This document shows positions 33,313-41,315 of a DNA stretch of 64,000 nucleotides, piece by piece (within the stretch, counting starts at the first letter, position 1; every line of letters starts with the position of its first letter). Position numbers and translations under genes: made by a program. The notes below the pieces were generated by a model. That model was not told the DNA's origin. It searched no databases and was given only the letters and a program-made list of their open reading frames with translations. Source of the stretch: Algiphilus sp965216485 (GTDB lineage: Bacteria > Pseudomonadota > Gammaproteobacteria > Nevskiales > Nevskiaceae); NCBI RefSeq assembly GCF_965216485.1, contig NZ_OZ244162.1, positions 124,001-188,000 on the forward strand, read 5' to 3'.

Positions 33313-34247
33313 AGGCTCAGGGCATCGTGATCGACGTGGTAGCGCAGAATGCGCTCATACGGGGACGGTTCCTTGATATGCACGAGGTCGCCATCACGCG
33401 GGAAATACCAGTCGTACAAACGCGACAGCCAGAAGCGCAGCGCGGCAGCGCGCAGCACCGCGCCCCAGGCGGTGCGCTCGCCCGCCGAAGGTTCGCGCAG
33501 CGCGCAGTAGGCTTCCGTCAGTGCCTGATAGCGCGCGCGGTTGAGTCGGCCGTCCTGCTCGAAGCACCAGTCATTGACCATCACCGCCAGATCGAAGATC
33601 AGCGCGTCATTGCAGGCGTAATAGAAGTCGATGATGCCGCTGACCTCCTCCCCCACAAAGAGCACGTTGTCGCGGAACAGATCGGCGTGAATGACGCCGC
33701 GCGGCAGCCGCTCCCATCCCACTGAGCTGTCGGCCGCTTGTCCGGCGTCGAGCAGGGCGATGCCGGCATCATCCAGTTGAGGTCGCACCTGGGCGGCTGT
33801 TTCCGCGCGCCATTCAGGACCCCGGGTATTGACCGCCTTCAAGGAAAAGGAATGCGCGGCCGCATGCAGCTGGGCCAGCGCCTGACCGGCGGAGTGGCAT
33901 TGCGCAACATTCGGTGTGAGGGCGCTGGACCCACGCAGGCGCTGCACCAGTGCCGCAGGCTTGCCACAGAGTTCGCGCAGCACGCGACCGTCGTGTCCCT
34001 GCAGAGGCCGGGGACAGGGGACACCGCGGTCGGCGCAATGGGCCATCAGACCGAGAAAGAAGGGCAGATCGTCGTAGTCCAGGCGTTCGAACAGGGTCAG
34101 AACGAAGCGGCCATCCTCGGTATCGACGAAGTAATTGGTGTTCTCCACCCCTTCGCCGATGCCCTGAAATCCGATCAGGGCGCCCAGGGGGTACTGTTTC
34201 AGAAAGCTGGTCAGCGCCTCGTGCGAGACCTTGGTAAAGACCGACAT
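33309..34247 (-). CDS. thrB: Homoserine kinase, aminoglycoside-phosphotransferase-fold type (ThrB)
   Basis: This 312-residue enzyme phosphorylates homoserine in threonine synthesis. It belongs to the pseudomonad/rhizobial ThrB type, not the GHMP E. coli type. The start MSVFTKVSHEALTSFLKQY and GIGEGVENTNYFV are diagnostic. LPRGVIHADLFRDNVLF is the catalytic loop and GIIDFYYACND the metal-binding block. Other thr genes are not in the window. The overlap with dctQ is unusual for this gene. Confidence 0.93.
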   Translation of the reverse strand: MSVFTKVSHEALTSFLKQYPLGALIGFQGIGEGVENTNYFVDTEDGRFVLTLFERLDYDDLPFFLGLMAHCADRGVPCPRPLQGHDGRVLRELCGKPAALVQRLRGSSALTPNVAQCHSAGQALAQLHAAAHSFSLKAVNTRGPEWRAETAAQVRPQLDDAGIALLDAGQAADSSVGWERLPRGVIHADLFRDNVLFVGEEVSGIIDFYYACNDALIFDLAVMVNDWCFEQDGRLNRARYQALTEAYCALREPSAGERTAWGAVLRAAALRFWLSRLYDWYFPRDGDLVHIKEPSPYERILRYHVDHDALSL

Positions 34248-34305
34248 GCGCCGCTTTTCAGGTCATAAAGGCGGGAAAATACACGAAAGCCCGCTCCAGA
34301 GGCAT

Positions 34306-36024
34306 TCAGCGACCGACCGTCTCCGGGTCGTCAACCAGCAATCCCACTTCTTCGATGGTGCCGTCCACGCTCAGGTCACGCACGATCAAGGCGAACTCGC
34401 CCAGCGGGACGCGGTCGCCCAATTCGATCCGGCCACGCAACCGCTTCTCGAAAACCTGCCGAAGCGTCAGACCTTTGAGATCGGACGGCAGGGCAATGGC
34501 AAAGCGCTGCGCGACCGGCTCGACCAGCGCATCGGGTGGCAACGAGTAGTCCCCCAACCATTGCCGCGCGTCCAGGCCATGCGAGGTGGCATAGATACGG
34601 TCCAGCAGCCGGATATGATGCTCGGCACAGAACATGTACACCGTATCGCCGGGCTGCAGCGCCCCCGCCTGATGCGGACGCAGGCTGTGTCCGTCGCGAA
34701 TCACCAATGACGGCCGCGCCCAGCGCGGAATGCGAGCGCCGGTGATGGCCGGGCTGGTCGCCAACAACCGGTAACCGACCAGCTCATGCTCGGCGCGCCC
34801 AGGCAATTCCAGCTCGATGCGGTCGATCATTGCGCTTTGTTCGGACAGCAGCACACGCGAGGCGCGTGCCGCGGCCTTGACCGTCCAGCCCTGCAGAAGC
34901 AGCGAGAACACGACCACCAGCACCACGACATTGAACAGCAGCTGTCCGCCCTCGATACCCGCCTGCATGGGCATGATCGCGAGCAGAATGCTGACGGCCC
35001 CGCGCAAACCTACCCACGACACGAACAGGGTCTCGTTCCGACTGAAACCCTGGAACGGCAGACAGGCGGCGACCGCCAGCGGACGCGCCACGAACATGAG
35101 TACCAGCGCCAGTGCGAGGGCCGGCCAGAACACGGTGATGAGATTCTCGGGCACGGCCAGCAGGCCGAGCGTGACGAACATCAGGATCTGCGCCAGCCAG
35201 GTCAGCACCGCCTGGAAGCGACGCATCGAGTACTTTGCCTTCAACGGCCGGTTACCCGCGACCAATCCGGCCAGATAGACCGCGAGAAAACCGCTGCCAC
35301 CCATCCACGCCGTGGCCGAGAACAGCAGCAAGGTCATGCCCAGCACCGCCACCGGGTACAGCGCCGTCTCGATGTCGAGCATATTCACCGCGCGCACGAT
35401 GAGCAGCCCGCCGAGCAACCCCATCAGCGCACCGATGCCGAACTGCTCGATGAGCGTCAGCAGCAACTGCGTGCCGGCGCTGCGGTCACCGTCCATTACC
35501 GCCAGGACGGCAATCACCATGAAGATCGCAATGGGATCGTTGGTGCCGGATTCGATTTCGATGGTGGAGCGCACCCGCTCCTGGATGCGCACCCCACCCG
35601 ATCGCAACTGGAAGAAGACCGCCGCTGCATCGGTTGAGGACAGGCAGGCTCCGAGCAGCAGCGCCAGCGGCCAGTCGATCGGCAACAACCAGTAGGCGCA
35701 GACGGCGAACAGCCCTGCGGTAATGACCGTGCCGACGGTGGCCAGCGTCAGCGCCGGTGCGGCCGCCTTGCGATAGGCTCTCCATGGCGTTGCGAAGCCA
35801 CTATCAAAGAGCACCACGGCCAGGCCCAGGCTGCACAGCCAAAACGACAAGCCGGCATCATCGAAGGCTAGGCCACCCAGCTCCTCGGCGCCCGCCACCA
35901 GGCCAATGGTCAGAAAGACCAGCAGCAGCGGTGCCCCGATGCGAAAGGACAGGACACTGCTGAAGATGCTCAGTACGAGCAGCGAACTGACAATCAATAC
36001 CGTCAGAAGGACCGGATCTGCCAC
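34306..36024 (-). CDS. nhaP2: K+/H+ antiporter of the NhaP2/CvrA type
   Basis: The protein has 572 residues. The CPA1 transporter core (about 1-380) has twelve or so helices, with LFDSGFATPWRAYRKAAAP, CLSSTDAAAVFFQLR, IEIESGTNDPIAIFMVIAV (the ND motif) and VSWVGLRGAVSILLAIMP. A cytoplasmic TrkA-C (RCK_C) domain follows at about 400-470 (SLVIRDGHSLRPHQAGALQPGDTVYMF). The last domain resembles the CorC/HlyC transporter-associated domain (SDLKGLTLRQVFEKRL). E. coli NhaP2 is about 578 aa. It expels K+ and balances Trk-mediated uptake. It follows trkH by 73 bases in the same direction. Confidence 0.88.
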   Translation of the reverse strand: MADPVLLTVLIVSSLLVLSIFSSVLSFRIGAPLLLVFLTIGLVAGAEELGGLAFDDAGLSFWLCSLGLAVVLFDSGFATPWRAYRKAAAPALTLATVGTVITAGLFAVCAYWLLPIDWPLALLLGACLSSTDAAAVFFQLRSGGVRIQERVRSTIEIESGTNDPIAIFMVIAVLAVMDGDRSAGTQLLLTLIEQFGIGALMGLLGGLLIVRAVNMLDIETALYPVAVLGMTLLLFSATAWMGGSGFLAVYLAGLVAGNRPLKAKYSMRRFQAVLTWLAQILMFVTLGLLAVPENLITVFWPALALALVLMFVARPLAVAACLPFQGFSRNETLFVSWVGLRGAVSILLAIMPMQAGIEGGQLLFNVVVLVVVFSLLLQGWTVKAAARASRVLLSEQSAMIDRIELELPGRAEHELVGYRLLATSPAITGARIPRWARPSLVIRDGHSLRPHQAGALQPGDTVYMFCAEHHIRLLDRIYATSHGLDARQWLGDYSLPPDALVEPVAQRFAIALPSDLKGLTLRQVFEKRLRGRIELGDRVPLGEFALIVRDLSVDGTIEEVGLLVDDPETVGR

Positions 36025-36097
36025 CCACCCCTCCGTTCAAGGCGCACCACGGGCACCGGTTGAGAAGGCGGCGGTCCGTCGTCCGTTGCGCTGCTGA

Positions 36098-37570
36098 CTA
36101 GCGCCGCCAGAAATAGGGCGTCAACAATACCAGCAAGGGGAAGATCTCCAATCGCCCGAGCAACATGGCGAAGATGCCCACCCAGAGGCCGAATTCAGGC
36201 ACGACACCGAAGTTGTTCGCCACATCGCCCAAGCCCGGACCGAGGTTGTTGAGTGTCGCGGCCACGGCCGAAAAGGCCGTCACCACATCCAGCCCGGATG
36301 CCATCATCAGGAAGAAGATGATGAGGTAGAAGCCCATGTAGACCGAAAAGAAGCCCCAGACCGCCTGCACCACGCGGTCGGGCACCTTGCGGTGACCGAT
36401 CTTGATGGGCAACTCGGCGTTCGGGTGGATCATGCGCACCACCTCGCGAATGCCCTGCTTGAACAGCAGCACGATACGTACCACCTTGATGCCTCCGGTG
36501 GTCGAAGCCGCGCAGCCGCCCGCAAAGCTGCCGAACAGCAGCAGCGGCGCCAATAGCGACGGCCACGCGTTGTAGTCCGCCGTGGTGAAACCGGAGGTAG
36601 TGCCGATCGAGACCACCTGGAACAGCGCCTGGCGGAAGGCCTGCAGCCCACTGCCGTAGGTCCCGAAGATCCAGAGCACGACGGTAATCAGCACCACACC
36701 CGCCCCCAGAATGCCGATAAAGGTGCGGAACTCGGCGTCGCGCCAATAGGCCAGCGGGTGCTTTTCGCGCAGCATGGCGAAGTGCAGACCGAAATTGATG
36801 CTGCTGGCGATCATGAAGGCAATGCAGATCAATTCGATGGTGTGGCTTTCATAGAAGCCGATGCTGCGGTCATGGGTGGAGAATCCCCCGGTCGCCACCG
36901 TGGAGAAGGCATGACCCACAGCGTCGAAGGGCGTCATCCCGGCCAGGTAATAGGCCACGCCGCAGGCGATGGTCAGCGTCAGATAGATCTGCCAGAGCAC
37001 GCGCGCGGTTTCCTTGATACGCGGCGTCAGCTTGTTGTCCTTGATCGGGCCCGGCACCTCGGCGCGGTAGATCTGCATGCCGCCCACACCCAGCAAGGGC
37101 AGGATGGCCACCGCCAGGACGATGATCCCCATGCCGCCGAGCCACTGCATCTGCTGGCGGTAATACAACACCGCGTGCGGCAGGCTATCCAGGCCGGTAA
37201 TCACCGTTGCGCCGGTAGTGGTCAGCCCCGACACGGCTTCGAACACCGCCTGCGCAATGCCCAGGCGCGGGGTCAAGGCGATGTACAACGGGATGGCGGC
37301 GAACAGGCTGAGCACGGTCCAGAACAACACGACTACCAGAAAGCCCTCGCGAATCTTCAGCTCGCGCCGGTGACGATGCACCGGCAGCCAGAGCAGCGCA
37401 CCGAACAGCAGGGTGATCAGGAAGCCCCAGACGAAGGCCAGCGCCACGCCCTCGCGATAGAAGCCATCGACCAGAATCGGCGGCAGCATCGTGCTGGAGA
37501 AGGCCATCAGCAACAAGCCCACCACGCGCTGGACCGTGGCATAGCGATGCTGCACCTGCGGCAGACGCAT
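36098..37570 (-). CDS. trkH: Trk potassium uptake channel subunit TrkH
   Basis: This 490-residue membrane protein has four repeats of a membrane-pore-membrane motif. Selectivity-filter loops are recognisable: SGLTTTGATVITGLDSLP, GHAFSTVATGGFSTHD, VVSIGTTSGFTTADY and AVAATLNNLGPGLGDV. The gating loop FGSFAGGCAASTTGGIKVVR is intact. It imports K+ with TrkA as nucleotide-binding regulator. The ATG overlaps the trkA stop (TGATG), so trkA-trkH is one operon. Confidence 0.96.
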   Translation of the reverse strand: MRLPQVQHRYATVQRVVGLLLMAFSSTMLPPILVDGFYREGVALAFVWGFLITLLFGALLWLPVHRHRRELKIREGFLVVVLFWTVLSLFAAIPLYIALTPRLGIAQAVFEAVSGLTTTGATVITGLDSLPHAVLYYRQQMQWLGGMGIIVLAVAILPLLGVGGMQIYRAEVPGPIKDNKLTPRIKETARVLWQIYLTLTIACGVAYYLAGMTPFDAVGHAFSTVATGGFSTHDRSIGFYESHTIELICIAFMIASSINFGLHFAMLREKHPLAYWRDAEFRTFIGILGAGVVLITVVLWIFGTYGSGLQAFRQALFQVVSIGTTSGFTTADYNAWPSLLAPLLLFGSFAGGCAASTTGGIKVVRIVLLFKQGIREVVRMIHPNAELPIKIGHRKVPDRVVQAVWGFFSVYMGFYLIIFFLMMASGLDVVTAFSAVAATLNNLGPGLGDVANNFGVVPEFGLWVGIFAMLLGRLEIFPLLVLLTPYFWRR

Positions 37571-38946
37571 CAGAGGAAGGTAGGCGGCACGTTGAACAGC
37601 TCCTCCACCGCGCGCGTGTGCTTGCGATCCACGATGAAGAGCACGACATGATCCCCGCCTTCGATGACCACATCGCGATGGGCAATGATCACCTCGTTGC
37701 CGCGCACCACGGCGCCAATGGTGGTGCCCGGCGGCAGGTCGATCTCGTCGAGACGGCGTCCGACCACGCGCGAGTTGTCGCGGTCTCCGTGCGCCACCGC
37801 CTCGATGGCTTCGGCCGCGCCACGACGCAGACTGTGCACGCGCGCCACATCGCCCCGGCGGACGTGGGCAAGCACGGCCGACACTGTGGCCTGCTGCGGC
37901 GAGATCGCGATATCGATGATGCCGCCCTCGACCAGATCGATGTAGGACAGCCGATTGATCAGCGACAAGGCCTTGTGTGCCCCCAGACGCTTGGCCAGCA
38001 TGGCCGACAAGATGTTGGCCTCGTCGTCGTTGGTGATCGCGCAGAAAACATCCATATCCTCGATGTTCTCTTCGGTCAGCATGTCCTCGTCGGCTGCATC
38101 ACCGCAGAGCACGATGGCGCGATCGAGGCGCTCCGACAGCATGCGCGCGCGGGCGCGGTCGCGTTCGATGATCTTGACCTGCGCGTGGCCTTCCATCGCC
38201 TGCGCCAGCTTGAGCCCGATGTTGCCGCCACCCGCCAGCATGATGCGGCGCACTGGGCGGTCCACCCGGCGCAGTTCGGCCATGATCTTGGGTGCGACGG
38301 TCACGTCCGAGATGAAGAAGACCTCGTCCTCGGCCTCGATGATGGTGTCGCCTTCCGGCAACAGCGGGCGCCCGCGGCGATAGATGGCCGCCACGCGCGC
38401 ATCGATGCCAGGCAGATGCTCGGGCAATTGCTTCAACTGCCGGCCGACCAGCGGCCCACCGTAATAGGCGCGCAGGCCGATGAGGCGCACCCGCCCCTCG
38501 GCGAAGTCGACCACCTGCAGCGCGCCCGGATACTCGATCAATCGCCGGATGGAATCAGTGACGAGCTGCGCCGGCGAGATGTGCATCTCCATCGGGAAGC
38601 CACCGTGGCTGAACAGGTCGTCGCCCTTGCGCAGGTACTCGTCGGCGCGCACGCGGGCGATCTTGGTCGGGGTGTTGAACAGATTGGCGGCGATACGGCA
38701 GGCCACCATGTTCACCTCGTCCGACTCGGTCACCGCGATCAGCATATCGGCGTCGTTGCCACCGGCGTCGCGCAAAACCTGCGGGAATGAGGCATGACCA
38801 TGCACGATGCGCAGATCAAGACGATCGCGCAACTCATTGAGCAACGCGTCGTCGGTATCGACGACGGTGACGTCGTTTTGCTCGCCTGCCAGATTGTCAG
38901 CCAGGGATGCCCCGACCTGGCCTGCACCGAGAATGATGATTTTCAA
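37570..38946 (-). CDS. trkA: Trk system potassium uptake regulator TrkA
   Basis: This 458-residue peripheral membrane protein has two tandem RCK units. Each has a Rossmann NAD(H)/ATP site (KIIILGAGQVGASLADNLAG at residues 2-21; RIMLAGGGNIGLKLAQAMEG at about 233-252) and a TrkA-C domain. A TTG at 38946 is taken as start because it gives exactly the E. coli TrkA length and N-terminus. Upstream ATG-like starts add Arg/Pro-rich non-family sequence. It regulates TrkH opening. It is the first gene of trkA-trkH and possibly of the longer run to dctM. Confidence 0.95.
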   Translation of the reverse strand: MKIIILGAGQVGASLADNLAGEQNDVTVVDTDDALLNELRDRLDLRIVHGHASFPQVLRDAGGNDADMLIAVTESDEVNMVACRIAANLFNTPTKIARVRADEYLRKGDDLFSHGGFPMEMHISPAQLVTDSIRRLIEYPGALQVVDFAEGRVRLIGLRAYYGGPLVGRQLKQLPEHLPGIDARVAAIYRRGRPLLPEGDTIIEAEDEVFFISDVTVAPKIMAELRRVDRPVRRIMLAGGGNIGLKLAQAMEGHAQVKIIERDRARARMLSERLDRAIVLCGDAADEDMLTEENIEDMDVFCAITNDDEANILSAMLAKRLGAHKALSLINRLSYIDLVEGGIIDIAISPQQATVSAVLAHVRRGDVARVHSLRRGAAEAIEAVAHGDRDNSRVVGRRLDEIDLPPGTTIGAVVRGNEVIIAHRDVVIEGGDHVVLFIVDRKHTRAVEELFNVPPTFL

Positions 38947-39083
38947 TGCGATGAAGGATCGCTGTGCACCCGCGCATGATACGCCGCACGGTCGGGGTCG
39001 GCTGGCGCGCTGCAGCGCAGCGTGCGGCATGCCAGACGCCGCCGCCTTTCGCGGGCCTTCGTGGCACGCGCTAGCATGCCCAC

Positions 39084-39680
39084 ATGCACCTGCTCGACCG
39101 CCCCGATGCCGCTGTCTTGAAGGCCTATCTGGCGCAATGGCTGGACATGGCGCCGGTGCAACTTGAGCCGCTGCTGCCCTACTTTCGTGGCTGCCGTTTC
39201 GATGCCGGGGATCACCTCTTCCAGCTTGGAGACCCGGTGGACGATCTGGTGCTGCTGACCCATGGACTGGTGCGCTGCTACTACGTCCACGGCAGCCGGG
39301 AAATCAATCTGCGCCTGCTGAGCGCGCCGGCGGCCGCCTTGCCGTACCAGAGCTACCTGGATCAGAAAGCCGCCGAAGAGGCGCTGCAGGCGCTGTCCGG
39401 CGGCGGTGGATACTGGGTCCGATTTCGCGCGTTCTGTCGCGACCACCCGGGCCTGCTCGCCGAAACCATGCGTCGCGAACTGGCCGAGCGCCATTTCCGG
39501 GCGCTGCAGCGGCGTGTTCGCATGCTGCAGTCGCGCACGGCTGCAGAGCGCTACGCCTTCTATCGGCGCCACATGGAGCCGGAAATCGTCGCGGGTGTTC
39601 CGGCCTATCACGTCGCCTCCTATCTGGGTATCGCGCCGGAGTCCCTCAGCCGCATCAAGGCGGCACTTGAGAAATGTTAA
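39084..39680 (+). CDS. Crp/Fnr-like cyclic-nucleotide-domain protein
   Basis: The protein has 198 residues. An N-terminal cupin-like cNMP-binding fold (LPYFRGCRFDAGDHLFQLGD, LLTHGLVRCYYVHGSREINL) is followed by a long helix (LQRRVRMLQSRTAAERYAFY). A short helix-turn-helix (VPAYHVASYLGIAPESLSRI) reaches nearly to the C-terminus. This matches the small YeiL/Crp-like regulators that lack Fe-S cysteines. The usual cAMP-phosphate motif is absent, so ligand binding is doubtful. It is divergent from trkA, 137 bases away, and could regulate the trk run; that is inference. Confidence 0.82.
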   Translation: MHLLDRPDAAVLKAYLAQWLDMAPVQLEPLLPYFRGCRFDAGDHLFQLGDPVDDLVLLTHGLVRCYYVHGSREINLRLLSAPAAALPYQSYLDQKAAEEALQALSGGGGYWVRFRAFCRDHPGLLAETMRRELAERHFRALQRRVRMLQSRTAAERYAFYRRHMEPEIVAGVPAYHVASYLGIAPESLSRIKAALEKC

Positions 39681-39745
39681 GGACAGAGCGCGCGGGCTGA
39701 GGAAAGCTAGCACGCGTTCCCCGCACTGGTATCCGTGACTCCGCC

Positions 39746-40135
39746 ATGCCTGCCTCCCTGATCGTCAGTAGCCTGCTGGTCGTCCTCGGCGTCATTCATC
39801 TGCTGCCTGCCGCAGGGGCGTGGTCCCCGGCGCGCCTGCAGCAGCTGTACGGCATCGCGCCGGATGCGCCCACGCTGGTGCTCCTGCTCCAGCACCGCGC
39901 GCTGCTCTTTGCGCTGCTGGGCGCCTTCCTGGTGTACGCCGCCTTTCGTCCGAGCCTGCAACCCCTGGCATTCCTGGCAGCGCTGGTGTCCATGGCGGGC
40001 TTTCTCTGGATGGCAGGCACCGGTCCGCATGAGCCCGCCATCCTTCGCGTGATGCGCGTGGACATCGTAGGACTGGGATTGCTGGCCATCGCGGTAGCGA
40101 CCTACGCCCTGGCGGCGCGCGCACCCCACCACTGA
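39746..40135 (+). CDS. Small four-helix membrane protein, unknown function
   Basis: The protein has 129 residues and four hydrophobic segments (about 4-24, 46-64, 70-90, 105-124). The segment LQQLYGIAPDAPTLVLLLQHRALLF recalls a widespread proteobacterial family of about 130 aa without assigned function (PSLQPL, HEPAILRVMRVDIVGL). It is probably in the inner membrane. It is followed after 16 bases by the DUF1272 gene, and with that gene and the hydrolase it may form a short operon. Confidence 0.7.
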   Translation: MPASLIVSSLLVVLGVIHLLPAAGAWSPARLQQLYGIAPDAPTLVLLLQHRALLFALLGAFLVYAAFRPSLQPLAFLAALVSMAGFLWMAGTGPHEPAILRVMRVDIVGLGLLAIAVATYALAARAPHH

Positions 40136-40151
40136 AGCACGAGGCGCCGCC

Positions 40152-40415
40152 ATGCTCAAGATGAAATCCACTTGCCAGCAGTGCGCCCAGGCACTGGGTT
40201 GGCAGGACCCCGCCCGGATCTGCTCCTTCGAGTGCACCTTCTGCCCGGAATGCGCGCAGGCCCTGCACGACCGCTGCCCGAATTGCGCGGGCGAGCTCGT
40301 GCCGCGTCCACGCCGGACGCGGCGGCCGACCGCGGTTGCCGTCAGCCTGCTGCGCCGGCGCTTGGGCTTCGGACGCGCATCGCGCGATCATTCCGCTCCG
40401 ACTTCAGACGGCTAG
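40152..40415 (+). CDS. DUF1272 zinc-ribbon-like small protein
   Basis: The protein has 87 residues. The N-terminal half carries the family pattern MLKMKSTCQQCAQALGW, then ICSFECTFCPECAQ and CPNCAGELVPRPRR, seven cysteines that likely bind zinc. The C-terminal 35 residues are arginine-rich and not part of the family core. The function is unknown. Its stop is 10 bases before the alpha/beta hydrolase start. Confidence 0.85.
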   Translation: MLKMKSTCQQCAQALGWQDPARICSFECTFCPECAQALHDRCPNCAGELVPRPRRTRRPTAVAVSLLRRRLGFGRASRDHSAPTSDG

Positions 40416-40425
40416 GGCCTTCCGT

Positions 40426-41274
40426 ATGTCCCATCCCACCGATAGCACAGCACCCGGCGCGGACCCCGTTGTTCGCCATGCCCCCGGACCACCACCGACC
40501 CTGGGACGCCTGCTGCTGCTGCCTGCGCTGGGCGTACCGGCCCGCTACTACGATCCCCTTGCCGAGCAACTAACCGCCGCGGGTCTGGAGACGCACACAC
40601 TGGAGCTGCGCGGCACGGGCGACAGCCCCATGCGCGCCGGGCGCCATTGCGACTTCGGCTTTCGCGAAATGCTCGATGAGGACATCCCCGCGGCCCTGCG
40701 CCCGCTGCATGCCAAAGGCGATGGTCTGCCGGTGTGGCTCGCCGGCCACAGCCTCGGCGGTCACCTCGCGGCCATCAGTGCCGGTCGCCTCGCCCCTGCC
40801 GTCGATGGACTCGCCCTGCTCGCCTGCGGACTGCCATGGCGTGATGCCTTCGACGCACGCGCGCGCCGCCGCATTGATCTCCTCCGTGCGCTGATCCCGC
40901 TGTGCAACTGGTTGCTGGGTTACTTCCCCGGCGACCGCGTCGGATTCGGCGGGCGACAGTCAAGACGGCTGATGCGGGAATGGGGTCAGATGGCCCGCAG
41001 CGGCCGCTATCAGGCCGAAGGCATCGACGAGGATATGGAAGCGGGCGTGGCGCGCTACGCGGGGCCCGTGCTCAGCCTGCGCCTGAGCGATGACGCCTTT
41101 GCTCCCGCCGAAGCCTGTCACGCCGTCACCGACAAGCTCTCGTCGGCTCGCTGCCAGGAGGTGGTCTTGGATGCGGCCACCCTGGGCACGCGCGCGGACC
41201 ATTACCGATGGGCCCGAGAGCCCCAAGCCGTCGTCGAAACGATCACAACCTGGTGCCGGCAACATCACACGTAG
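40426..41274 (+). CDS. Alpha/beta hydrolase
   Basis: The protein has 282 residues. The nucleophile elbow is WLAGHSLGGHLAAI (Ser in G-H-S-L-G). An oxyanion-region start (LLLLPALGVPARYYDPLAEQL) and a late histidine candidate in RADHYRWAREP are present. The early motif LELRGTGDSP fits the group annotated as predicted alpha/beta hydrolases (YheT/serine aminopeptidase-like). No signal peptide is seen. The substrate is unknown, possibly an ester. An in-frame upstream start extends into the DUF1272 gene and is rejected. Confidence 0.82.
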   Translation: MSHPTDSTAPGADPVVRHAPGPPPTLGRLLLLPALGVPARYYDPLAEQLTAAGLETHTLELRGTGDSPMRAGRHCDFGFREMLDEDIPAALRPLHAKGDGLPVWLAGHSLGGHLAAISAGRLAPAVDGLALLACGLPWRDAFDARARRRIDLLRALIPLCNWLLGYFPGDRVGFGGRQSRRLMREWGQMARSGRYQAEGIDEDMEAGVARYAGPVLSLRLSDDAFAPAEACHAVTDKLSSARCQEVVLDAATLGTRADHYRWAREPQAVVETITTWCRQHHT

Positions 41275-41315
41275 CAAGGGGGTGGCACCAACCGAACCGC
41301 GCGGGAATCACTGTC

